A DNA stretch of 5,296 nt from Francisellaceae bacterium (GCA_023266415.1 JAHFQG010000088.1:1-5296), one strand, 5' to 3'; counted from the stretch's first letter, positions 1 to 5,147 are shown. Notes: generated by a model from the letters alone, not told the origin. Translations and numbers: made by a program.

Positions 1-559
1 ATTGCAAATACGTTAGATAATGACTTAAATCGCTGCTGATAATAATCAACGCCTCTGGGTAAAATACGTCTAAGACATCCGCCACTTGCTCTGCAGAAGC
101 GCCACCTACCACCAAAGGCAGCACTTTAAAGCCCGACAAACACCGTTGTAAAAACGGCAGTTGTACTTCCAGGGCATGTTCTTCTTGGTGAGGCTCGTCA
201 TTGAAAGTCACATAGTCAAATTTCTCACTGAGTTTCTGGGCCCAGTCGGTGTGGAGCGGTACATCGCCCAGTGGGGTACGGAAAGCTTCTGCCGTAGAAA
301 GTGCTATATCCGGTATCCACACACGGTGAGCGGGCCCCAACAAGACAATATTTTTAAAAGAAGAGCCAAACAGGCTCTGATAGGCTGCTGCAGCCACGGC
401 CCCTGAATAGACATATCCTGCGTGAGGGACAATCAGCGCTTTTAATCCTTCAACTGGCTTTCTTTGGGCTTGATCAAAGAAACCCGTCAGCATGTCTTGT
501 AAAACGATGGTATCGCTGGGGTAAAAGGAGCCGGATACAGCAGGTAAACGAATTTTCAT
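1..559 (-). CDS. amrB: AmmeMemoRadiSam system protein B (MEMO family), C-terminus cut by window edge
   Basis: The first 186 residues are visible, starting MKIRLPAVSGSFYP; family members are usually about 260-290 residues, so roughly the last third lies left of position 1. Visible MEMO-family motifs are VPHAGYVYSG (residues 44-53), LLGPAHR (73-79), EEHALEVQLPFL (126-137) and IISSDLSHY (173-181). By alignment in my head, His46 and His78 match two metal ligands of human MEMO1 (His49, His81; same 32-residue spacing), and Asp177 and His180 match further active-site residues. The third expected ligand, a Cys near position 240, is out of view. MEMO proteins share the fold of class III extradiol dioxygenases, and the human one binds copper or iron. 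The reaction of the bacterial protein is not known to me. The gene follows amrA on the same strand, but the original spacing of about 76 bp has been expanded by an inserted MITE-like element. The ATG is preceded by a G-rich run at 570-590 in place of a canonical Shine-Dalgarno sequence. Confidence 0.95.
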   Translation of the reverse strand, partial: MKIRLPAVSGSFYPSDTIVLQDMLTGFFDQAQRKPVEGLKALIVPHAGYVYSGAVAAAAYQSLFGSSFKNIVLLGPAHRVWIPDIALSTAEAFRTPLGDVPLHTDWAQKLSEKFDYVTFNDEPHQEEHALEVQLPFLQRCLSGFKVLPLVVGGASAEQVADVLDVFYPEALIIISSDLSHYLTYLQ

Positions 560-569
560 GATAGATACA

Positions 570-600
570 CCCCCACCCTAACCCTCCCCCGCAAAGCGGA
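570..600 (-). repeat. G-run leader of amrB with a small hairpin; likely remnant of a dispersed repeat
   Basis: Read on the minus strand, positions 590 to 570 give four G tracts (5, 3, 3 and 5 Gs) separated by A, TTA and T, ending 10 nt before the amrB ATG. This fits the G3+N1-7 pattern for a G-quadruplex in the mRNA. Next to it, CCGC-AAA-GCGG (589-599) makes a 4-bp hairpin. C-rich strings of this kind (CACCCTAACCCTC) next to a GCAAAGC hairpin recur between genes in many proteobacteria, so this may be a decayed interspersed repeat. It may also supply the only purine-rich ribosome contact for amrB. Confidence 0.5.
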
Positions 601-627
601 AGACACACCCCAAACATAAAAATATCA

Positions 628-636
628 CAAAACAGT
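628..636. repeat. target site duplication, left copy (CAAAACAGT)
   Basis: The 9 bp directly outside the left inverted repeat of the 637-868 element are identical to the 9 bp directly outside its right end (869-877). Nine bp is the duplication length made by IS903-type elements of the IS5 family. Confidence 0.88.
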
Positions 637-664
637 GGCCTTGTTGCATGAATGGCCATGTTCC

Positions 665-719
665 CACGTCATCCTGAGCCCCTCACGTCATCCTGAGCCC
701 CTCACGTCATCCTGAGCGT
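665..719. repeat. tandem 19-bp repeats inside the MITE
   Basis: CACGTCATCCTGAGCCCCT occurs at 665-683 and again at 684-702. A third copy starts at 703 and diverges after CACGTCATCCTGAGC to continue as the left arm of the central hairpin. The right side has its own 19-bp-period pair in inverted sense: TACGCTCGGGATGACG at 756-771 and 775-790. Confidence 0.9.
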
Positions 720-771
720 AGCGAAGGATCTCCATGGCATAAGGAGATCCCTCGCTACGCTCGGGATGACG
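705..771. repeat. 29-bp-stem hairpin at the core of the MITE
   Basis: Arms 705-733 and 743-771 pair over 29 positions with 27 Watson-Crick pairs, one G-T (713/763) and one A-C mismatch (725/751), around a 9-nt loop, ATGGCATAA. The motif (CGTCATCCTGAGCGTAGCGAAGGATC) resembles interspersed palindromes seen in many bacterial genomes. There is no U run on either side, so it is not a classic intrinsic terminator. In an amrA-amrB transcript it would still be a very stable structure, able to act as an RNase III site, an mRNA stabiliser or a partial block. Confidence 0.9.
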
Positions 772-868
772 GGCTACGCTCGGGATGACGTAGGGGCCAA
801 GCCATTTCGAGGCAATTATTCGGCCTTGTGGCATAACATTCAGAATGCCTGATTCATGCAACAAGGCC

Positions 869-877
869 CAAAACAGT
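869..877. repeat. target site duplication, right copy (CAAAACAGT)
   Basis: This is identical to 628-636. Its last base (877) is also the third base of the amrA stop codon read on the minus strand (TGA, 879-877). The transposase therefore cut across the end of amrA, and duplication kept the codon intact. Confidence 0.88.
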
Positions 878-1425
878 CAAAAATGCTGACAAGTATATCG
901 ATACGTTTTTGGCCAAACAGACGCCTCTATGCCAGCTTTTTGCTTCAAATGACTTAGAAAGTCGGCTGGATTTGGTAGCATTTCCCACACTTGGGGCAAA
1001 AAGGTGGCGCGACGACGTCCATCTTTCAAAATCCAGCCGGCCTCATGAGGCACCACCGCGTCTAGCCACGCTTGTTCGGTGGGGAAAAAAACAGCTTCCG
1101 GGGCACTTAAAACCGAAATTTCGATGCTAATATCAGCCCATTCAGCCGCTTCTAAAGCGGGAAACCGACTATCGCCAAAAGCGCTTTCAAACGCATTGTG
1201 AGCCACATCTTGAATTAAAGGCTGGTAGGCCTCTAATGTGCCAATACACCCTCGTAATTGTTTTTGTTTTGTTAACGTCACAAAAGATGCCCCCTTTTGG
1301 GTTAAAGTTGGGGGATAATCGGACAAGACAGGCACCAAGGGCCCTTGGTAATCCAGACCATGCTGTATACTGTTGTGGGCTATTTTTTTTAAGAGCGATT
1401 GCTCGTGTAAGGAAAGTTTAGTCAC
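877..1425 (-). CDS. amrA: AmmeMemoRadiSam system protein A (AMMECR1 domain)
   Basis: The protein has 182 residues from the GTG at 1425. The frame can be extended to a TTG at 1449, but the GTG is favoured by a GAGAGG ribosome site 7 nt upstream and by where family members begin. AMMECR1 hallmarks in order are ASFVTL (46-51), the signature LRGCIGT (57-63), DSRFPAL (85-91), the strand ISIEISVLS (99-107), ATFLPQVWE (140-148) and LKQKAGI (160-166). The length is typical of a full single-domain family member. The human homologue AMMECR1 is linked to a developmental syndrome. Bacterial and archaeal members co-occur with MEMO and radical SAM proteins (the AmmeMemoRadiSam set), but no biochemical activity is established to my knowledge. 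The start overlaps the stop of the upstream antiporter gene by 8 bp, implying co-transcription and translational coupling. The 3' side is bounded by a MITE inserted at the stop codon. Confidence 0.95.
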   Translation of the reverse strand: MTKLSLHEQSLLKKIAHNSIQHGLDYQGPLVPVLSDYPPTLTQKGASFVTLTKQKQLRGCIGTLEAYQPLIQDVAHNAFESAFGDSRFPALEAAEWADISIEISVLSAPEAVFFPTEQAWLDAVVPHEAGWILKDGRRRATFLPQVWEMLPNPADFLSHLKQKAGIEASVWPKTYRYTCQHF

Positions 1426-2587
1426 GGCGTAACCTCTCGTTGGTGGCAATAGGCGTTGGATAGCGTTGTACGATGATATAAGAAGAAGCTATAAAGGTCA
1501 TGAGAGTGGTAATTTGAATTAAATAATAAGCGGTATCGCCTATCAGGCTCATAGTTTCGGCATAATATGCAATGAGCAAAGAAAATTCGCTTACCTGCCC
1601 CAGTCGCATACCCAATTCCCAGGCTAATGATTCTGAATGTTGGGTGTGTCGAAGCAATACTTTAAACACAAAGGGTTTGGCAAGCAATAAGATAAGGGCT
1701 AGTAAGGAAGCAGGCACCAACACCAGTTTCACGACATGGAAATCTATTTCGGCGCCTAAGGAAAAAAAGAACAAGATAAGAAAAAAATCGCGTAAAGGTT
1801 TTAGACTTTCAGAAATAAATCGAGAAATAGGACTGGCGGCAAGAGCAACCCCTGCCATAAAGGCACCAATTTCAAACGAAAGCCCTAAATAGGCGGCTAA
1901 CTCTCCCACCCCCAAGCACCAAGCAATGGCCATGAGGAAAATAAATTCATGAAGTTTGTTAAATCGATGGATAAGGCGGGATAAGAAATAATATTCTAGC
2001 GCCCAAACAATCACCAGCAAGCCAGGCACGGCCAGCAGTATTTTCAGAACCAAAAACCAAGAGATCCCTTCGCCAGAGCTCATGCCTTGGAGGGCCAACA
2101 AGCTAAAAATGGCAATAATGTCTTGTAGCAAAAGTACGCTGATGGCCACTTCACCGATACGTTGGTGGTGCAGCACAGTGGTAGGGAGGAGTTTTAAACC
2201 TAAAATGGTGCTAGAGAACATCATGGCAATACCCACAATGCCCGATTCTATTATGTTGAAACCGGACAGATAGCCCAGTACGAAGCCAAGACAGCCGAAG
2301 AGCGCCGAACTAATTAGGGTAACTAACAATGTTTCTTGTAGGAGTCGCCACAAACTTCGGGGATTCAATTGTAATCCGAGTAAAAACAATAAGAAAATAA
2401 TGCCAAAATTGCCCGCTTCTTCCACAATTTTGGGTTCACGAACTAAGCCCAGCCCCCAAGGGCCCAGAGCGACTCCCACTAACATATAGGCAATGAGGAG
2501 AGACTGGCGGGTGTACAAAGCCAAAGTGGCCATGAGCCCTGCCCCCACAAAAATGAGAAATAAAGCGTGATAGAGGGTTGTCTGCAT
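1418..2587 (-). CDS. CPA2/Kef-type monovalent cation:proton antiporter, membrane domain only
   Basis: The protein has 389 residues from the ATG at 2587. The frame stays open to 2650 with other possible starts, but MQTTLYHALFL begins the first membrane segment as in relatives. About 11-13 hydrophobic segments cover nearly the whole length. Family features are GLQLNP (71-76), SSTILGLKLL (125-134), the LLLQDIIAI helix with the Gln155-Asp156 pair typical of Kef-like exchangers (152-160), EIGAFMAGVALAASP (239-253), KPLRDFFLILFFFSLG (263-278) and GQVSEFSLLI (330-339). It presumably exchanges K+ or Na+ for H+ across the inner membrane. Unlike KefB/KefC (about 600 residues) it stops directly after the membrane domain and has no C-terminal TrkA-N/RCK regulatory domain, so it may lack that control or use a separate subunit. 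It is the first gene of the unit with amrA and amrB. The ribosome site is poor: AAGG lies only 2 nt before the ATG, so the start is less certain than the frame. Confidence 0.9.
   Translation of the reverse strand: MQTTLYHALFLIFVGAGLMATLALYTRQSLLIAYMLVGVALGPWGLGLVREPKIVEEAGNFGIIFLLFLLGLQLNPRSLWRLLQETLLVTLISSALFGCLGFVLGYLSGFNIIESGIVGIAMMFSSTILGLKLLPTTVLHHQRIGEVAISVLLLQDIIAIFSLLALQGMSSGEGISWFLVLKILLAVPGLLVIVWALEYYFLSRLIHRFNKLHEFIFLMAIAWCLGVGELAAYLGLSFEIGAFMAGVALAASPISRFISESLKPLRDFFLILFFFSLGAEIDFHVVKLVLVPASLLALILLLAKPFVFKVLLRHTQHSESLAWELGMRLGQVSEFSLLIAYYAETMSLIGDTAYYLIQITTLMTFIASSYIIVQRYPTPIATNERLRRD
1433..1438 (-). promoter_or_regulatory. ribosome binding site of amrA (GAGAGG)
   Basis: On the minus strand GAGAGG is followed by 7 nt (TTACGCC) and then GTG at 1425-1423. 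It lies inside the end of the antiporter gene and decides between the GTG start and the upstream TTG at 1449, which has no comparable site. Confidence 0.75.
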
Positions 2588-2633
2588 ACCTTGATTGTGG
2601 CAAGCTTTTTTAAGAAATACAAGGAAACATCTC
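2588..2633. promoter_or_regulatory. 46-bp divergent gap with ribosome site for the TPR-methyltransferase gene
   Basis: The two divergent genes leave only 46 bp between start codons. AAGGA at 2621-2625, 8 nt before the ATG at 2634, is a good Shine-Dalgarno sequence for the plus-strand gene. I see no convincing -35/-10 pair for either direction. TTGATT (2591-2596) and the minus-strand TTGTAT/CACAAT pair are weak and would leave almost no leader. Promoters probably lie partly within the opposing reading frames, in which case the two promoters overlap. Confidence 0.5.
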
Positions 2634-3827
2634 ATGTTAGCAAAAGCCAAAGAGGCGCATCGGGCAGATCGGTGGGCAGAGGCAATAGAAAAATATACAG
2701 CCGTAATAATGAGTAAAGGCGAAGCGTGTCTTGCCCATCATGAGTTGCATGACTACTACAGCGCCCACGTTAATCTAGGCCACTGTTATGCCCAACAAGA
2801 TGATTTTGAGCAGGCGTTGTTTCATTATCAAGAAAGTTTGCTGATAGCCCCTCACCCCACCGTACAACTGAATGCTGGGTTAATTTTGGTACAAATGGGT
2901 CGTTTTGAAGAAGCCAAGCCTTTGTTGTTAGCTGTCAAACATACTCAAAATATAGATGCCTGGTATCATTTGGCTTTAATCCACGCAGCGCTGGATGAAC
3001 CAGAAGAAGCCATTACGTTGTATCAACGTATTTTAGCCTTAAACCCCACACATGAAGGTTCGTTGCATAATGTAGCCACATTATATTTACAAACCCGTCA
3101 ACTTGTGTTGGCAGAAACCTTTTATGAAAAAGCATTAGGGCAAAACCCAGACAATGTAACGGCGCGACATATGTTAGCAGCGTTGCGGGGGAAAACGCCT
3201 TCTGAAGGAGCCCCACCAATATATGTACAAACTTTGTTTGACCATTATGCGGCCACGTACAACCAGCATTTAAAACAGGTGTTAGGGTATGCGGTGCCGC
3301 AACATTTGCGAGCTTTGTTGGGGCCCCATACGCATCGATTATCGCCTTACCCACTGGCTTTAGATTTGGGGTGTGGAACGGGGCTGATGGCCCCCTATTT
3401 GGCTGATATTGTCGCTACTTTGGTGGGGGTGGATTTATCGGGCAATATGTTGAAAATCGCGGCACAACAAGGAGGATATCAGTCTTTGTTTCAAGAAGAT
3501 ATTTTAGAGGCTTTAAAACGATATAAAGGATTGTGTGATTTGCTGATAGCGGCGGATGTATTGGGGTATTTGGGGCCCTTAGAAGCGTTGTTTGAGGCAT
3601 GTAAACAAGCTCTTAAACCCAATGGTTTATGGGGCTTTAGCATTGAAACTGCTCCCCACACCCTTACATTACAACCCACCGGACGCTTTGCGCACCCGGT
3701 GTCTTATATCAAAGCTTTGTGCCACCAATATGGTTTTACATGTTTAGCGGAACACTCGCTCGATTTGAGGCTTCAAGAGCAACATTCTGTTGCTGGGCAT
3801 TTGTTTTTGATAACGCTGTCAAAATAG
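2634..3827 (+). CDS. TPR-repeat protein with C-terminal SAM-dependent methyltransferase domain
   Basis: The protein has 397 residues. The ATG at 2634 is chosen over a TTG at 2595 because of the AAGGA site 8 nt upstream. Residues 1 to about 180 are tetratricopeptide repeats. The clearest are 40-74 (YYSAHVNLGHCYAQQDDFEQ onward), 75-107, 108-141 (AWYHLALIHAALDEPEEAI) and 142-175 (ATLYLQTRQLVLAETFYEKAL). After a short linker comes YVQTLFDHYAATYNQHL (197-213), a sequence typical of the COG4976-type TPR methyltransferases. A class I methyltransferase fold follows: motif I LALDLGCGTG (241-250), the acidic end of the second strand VGVDLSGNML (264-273, Asp267 expected to hold the SAM ribose), CDLLIAADVLGYLG (301-314) and LKPNGLWGFSIE (327-338). 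The substrate is unknown; TPRs usually bind a protein partner, so a protein target is an inference only. No signal peptide or membrane segment is present, so it is cytoplasmic. The last 92 bp overlap the end of the convergent gene. Confidence 0.92.
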   Translation: MLAKAKEAHRADRWAEAIEKYTAVIMSKGEACLAHHELHDYYSAHVNLGHCYAQQDDFEQALFHYQESLLIAPHPTVQLNAGLILVQMGRFEEAKPLLLAVKHTQNIDAWYHLALIHAALDEPEEAITLYQRILALNPTHEGSLHNVATLYLQTRQLVLAETFYEKALGQNPDNVTARHMLAALRGKTPSEGAPPIYVQTLFDHYAATYNQHLKQVLGYAVPQHLRALLGPHTHRLSPYPLALDLGCGTGLMAPYLADIVATLVGVDLSGNMLKIAAQQGGYQSLFQEDILEALKRYKGLCDLLIAADVLGYLGPLEALFEACKQALKPNGLWGFSIETAPHTLTLQPTGRFAHPVSYIKALCHQYGFTCLAEHSLDLRLQEQHSVAGHLFLITLSK

Positions 3828-5115
3828 GAGGCCGCTGCTCTAATAAACCCGCATTATCGCGTTCTTTTGCTTGTGTATCTTGAGGGTTAGGGTTAGGCTT
3901 TGGCGCAGGTGCTCGATAATCTTTTGCCCATTGGTACAGACGATACAGAAGATACAGAATACCCAAAGGGGGTATAATCACCAACAGCACTATTTGCCAT
4001 AGTGGCATAGATTGTTTGGGTTTTTCAGTTTTTCTGGGAGCTTCTTCGGCTTCTTTTTTTGCTGATTTTTTGGGAGCTTCTTCATCTGCTTTTTTGGTAG
4101 ATTCTTCTTCAGCCGCTTTTTTTCGGGCCGCTTCTTCTTCAGCCGCTTTTTTTCTGGCCGCTTCTTCAGTTGCTTTTTTGGCCGCTTCTTCTTCAGCCGC
4201 TTTTTTGTTGGCCGCTTCTTTGGTAGCTTCTTCTTCAGCCGCTTTTTTTCTGGCCGCTTCTTCTTCAGCTGCTTTTTTGTTGGCCGCTTCTTTGGTAGCT
4301 TCTTCTTCAACTTTTTTTCTAGCCGCTTCTTCAGTCGATTCGTTAAAAGATTCTGAATCTGCGTCTTCTGGGTTCATGTGCTTTCCCCGGTCCAGAACAG
4401 CCTCGTGTATCTCTGCTGTCGTTGTTACGTTTTTGTTTTGTTCAACCACCGGCGATGGAGGGGGAGATTTGGGCAATATTCTTTGTGACAAAACCCCTTC
4501 TAACTGTTCTTTAATTTTTTTCTTCCCTTCAGGGGTAAGGGAAGATTCTATCTTTACCTCAGGTGCATCTACCTTCCCTTCAGGGGTAAGGGAAGGTTCA
4601 ATCTTTACCTCAGGTGCATCTACCTTCCCTTCAGGGGCAAGGGAAGGTTCTATCTTTACCTCGGATGTATCCACAGATGTATCCACCTTCGTTTCAGGTG
4701 CAATCGAATGAGTGTCTGTGACAGGCGGAGGAGTCACATTTTGTTCTGAACTGTCCGAAAGGGTAGTAGTAGGCGTTATGGAAAGCGCTTGGGGCTGAGT
4801 ATCCTCTGAAACAGGCGTCAACACAGAGGAAATCTTATCCAACAAACCTTGAAGAGCGAGTTTTTCAGCCGTGGATATCTTCTCATTTTTTAAGAGTGTC
4901 TGGACTTTTTCTTGAAAGGCATTCAACGCATCGGACGTTTTTTCCTTCATTATTTTCAATAATTCGTCTATTTTATTGGAATCTGCCTGGTTTGTTTTTT
5001 TTTCTGTTGTGAGATGTAAAATTTTGACCGAAGCCGACTCAACCCACGATTGAGGAGTGTCGCCATTCAACCCTGCCGAAATGACCCTGAACGATTTTTT
5101 ACTTCCTTTAAACAT
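3736..5115 (-). CDS. hypothetical repeat-rich single-span membrane protein (effector-like architecture)
   Basis: I recognise no family. It has 459 residues from the ATG at 5115. An ATG at 5136 is in frame, but it would leave a leader of only about 6 nt after the predicted promoter and has no ribosome site. Residues 1-105 look mostly helical (for example 47-77 and 82-99). Residues 106-240 are a Pro/Thr/Ser-rich linker holding three tandem 17-residue repeats (EPSLAPEGKVDAPEVKI type, 156-201). Residues 258-365 are an Ala/Glu/Lys coiled-coil-like block built from EEEAARKKAA and EEEATKEAANKKAA units. Residues 370-393 (MPLWQIVLLVIIPPLGILYL, then LYRL) form one membrane span, followed by a 60-residue hydrophilic tail. 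There is no N-terminal signal peptide. The block recalls TolA domain II, but TolA has its anchor at the N-terminus and a folded C-terminal domain, so this is not TolA. A secreted or host-targeted protein is possible in a host-associated bacterium but unproven. Residues from about 431 onward are encoded antisense to the methyltransferase gene. Confidence 0.82.
   Translation of the reverse strand: MFKGSKKSFRVISAGLNGDTPQSWVESASVKILHLTTEKKTNQADSNKIDELLKIMKEKTSDALNAFQEKVQTLLKNEKISTAEKLALQGLLDKISSVLTPVSEDTQPQALSITPTTTLSDSSEQNVTPPPVTDTHSIAPETKVDTSVDTSEVKIEPSLAPEGKVDAPEVKIEPSLTPEGKVDAPEVKIESSLTPEGKKKIKEQLEGVLSQRILPKSPPPSPVVEQNKNVTTTAEIHEAVLDRGKHMNPEDADSESFNESTEEAARKKVEEEATKEAANKKAAEEEAARKKAAEEEATKEAANKKAAEEEAAKKATEEAARKKAAEEEAARKKAAEEESTKKADEEAPKKSAKKEAEEAPRKTEKPKQSMPLWQIVLLVIIPPLGILYLLYRLYQWAKDYRAPAPKPNPNPQDTQAKERDNAGLLEQRPPILTALSKTNAQQQNVALEASNRASVPLNM
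4117..4330 (-). repeat. imperfect tandem repeats encoding the Ala/Glu/Lys block, with a 72-bp higher-order unit
   Basis: Units encoding EEEAARKKAA (30 bp) and EEEATKEAANKKAA (42 bp) alternate. Together they make a 72-bp unit, seen as the repeated string GTTGGCCGCTTCTTTGGTAG starting at 4207 and 4279. Lysine pairs are written as A6-A7 runs (T7 on the plus strand at 4117-4123, 4147-4153 and 4243-4249), so both copy number and frame are prone to slippage. The low stop-codon content keeps other frames open here, and those frames are not genes. Confidence 0.85.
4523..4662 (-). repeat. three tandem 51-bp repeats, each with an internal hairpin
   Basis: Copies begin at 4523, 4574 and 4625 (TTCCCTTCAGGGG on the plus strand), spaced exactly 51 bp, the third diverging after about 38 bp. 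They encode the 17-residue repeat in frame. Each copy holds a perfect inverted repeat around a 7-nt loop: 8 bp in the first (4522-4529/4537-4544) and 10 bp in the others (4571-4580/4588-4597 and 4622-4631/4639-4648). Confidence 0.92.
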
Positions 5116-5118
5116 ACT

Positions 5119-5147
5119 CCCCCCATCTAAGGACATCTGATGGGGGG
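5119..5147 (-). promoter_or_regulatory. 9-bp hairpin covering the ribosome binding region of the 3736-5115 gene
   Basis: CCCCCCATC (5119-5127) and GATGGGGGG (5139-5147) are perfectly complementary around an 11-nt loop. In the minus-strand mRNA the 3' arm is the run of six Gs that ends 3 nt before the ATG at 5115 and is the only ribosome-site candidate. Folding would hide it. The predicted transcription start falls near 5142, so a longer or shorter 5' end would decide whether the stem forms. There is no U run, so it is not a terminator. Confidence 0.55.

Larger units (their letters stand above)
637..868. mobile_element. MITE-like non-autonomous element, 232 bp, IS5/IS903-like ends
   Basis: The element begins GGCCTTGTTGCATGAAT (637-653) and ends with the exact reverse complement (852-868), giving 17-bp perfect terminal inverted repeats. 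It is bracketed by the perfect 9-bp direct repeat CAAAACAGT. The ends closely resemble those of IS903 (GGCTTTGTTGAATAAATC, from memory), which also makes 9-bp duplications. There is no transposase frame inside. The interior is a large palindrome of GTCATCCTGAGC-type repeats (665-790), plus a degenerate inner copy of the end at 822-834 (GGCCTTGTGGCAT). It would have to be moved in trans by a related IS elsewhere in the genome. It sits between amrA and amrB, with one target copy overlapping the first base of the amrA stop codon, so the stop survived the insertion. The same 40-bp end sequence recurs at 5178-5217. Confidence 0.85.

Noticed and set aside
474..659. Minus-strand 61-codon frame upstream of and overlapping the start of amrB.
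   Set aside because: It runs through the G-rich leader and the transposon end, is out of frame with amrB and resembles no protein.
705..771. Intrinsic terminator after amrA.
   Set aside because: The stem is strong but neither strand has a following U run, and the structure is shared with a mobile repeat.
665..790. Regularly spaced 19-bp repeats as a possible CRISPR array.
   Set aside because: The copies are directly contiguous with no spacers, reverse orientation halfway and form a hairpin inside a transposon-like element; no cas gene is near.
1426..1449. TTG start at 1449 for amrA.
   Set aside because: The GTG at 1425 has a GAGAGG site at 7 nt and gives the usual family N-terminus; the extra eight residues are not family-like.
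2588..2650. Longer N-termini for the antiporter (to 2650) and the TPR-methyltransferase (TTG at 2595), which would overlap each other.
   Set aside because: The ATG at 2634 has a good AAGGA site; the antiporter extension adds a basic stretch before the first helix and has no ribosome site.
3013..3354. Minus-strand 113-codon frame inside the TPR-methyltransferase gene.
   Set aside because: It is a shadow of a gene with clear TPR and methyltransferase motifs on the plus strand; no ribosome site or motif supports it.
4016..4711. Plus-strand 231-codon open frame rich in Ser, Ala and Phe (SSAAFFLAASS).
   Set aside because: It is the antisense of the Ala/Glu/Lys repeat block, is low-complexity throughout and has no ribosome site or family resemblance. 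The minus-strand frame has a promoter, plausible start and membrane segment.
3736..5115. TolA or TonB assignment from the Ala/Glu/Lys repeats.
   Set aside because: The membrane span is at the C-terminal side, there is no N-terminal anchor and no recognisable TolA domain III or TonB C-terminal domain, and no tol or pal genes are adjacent.
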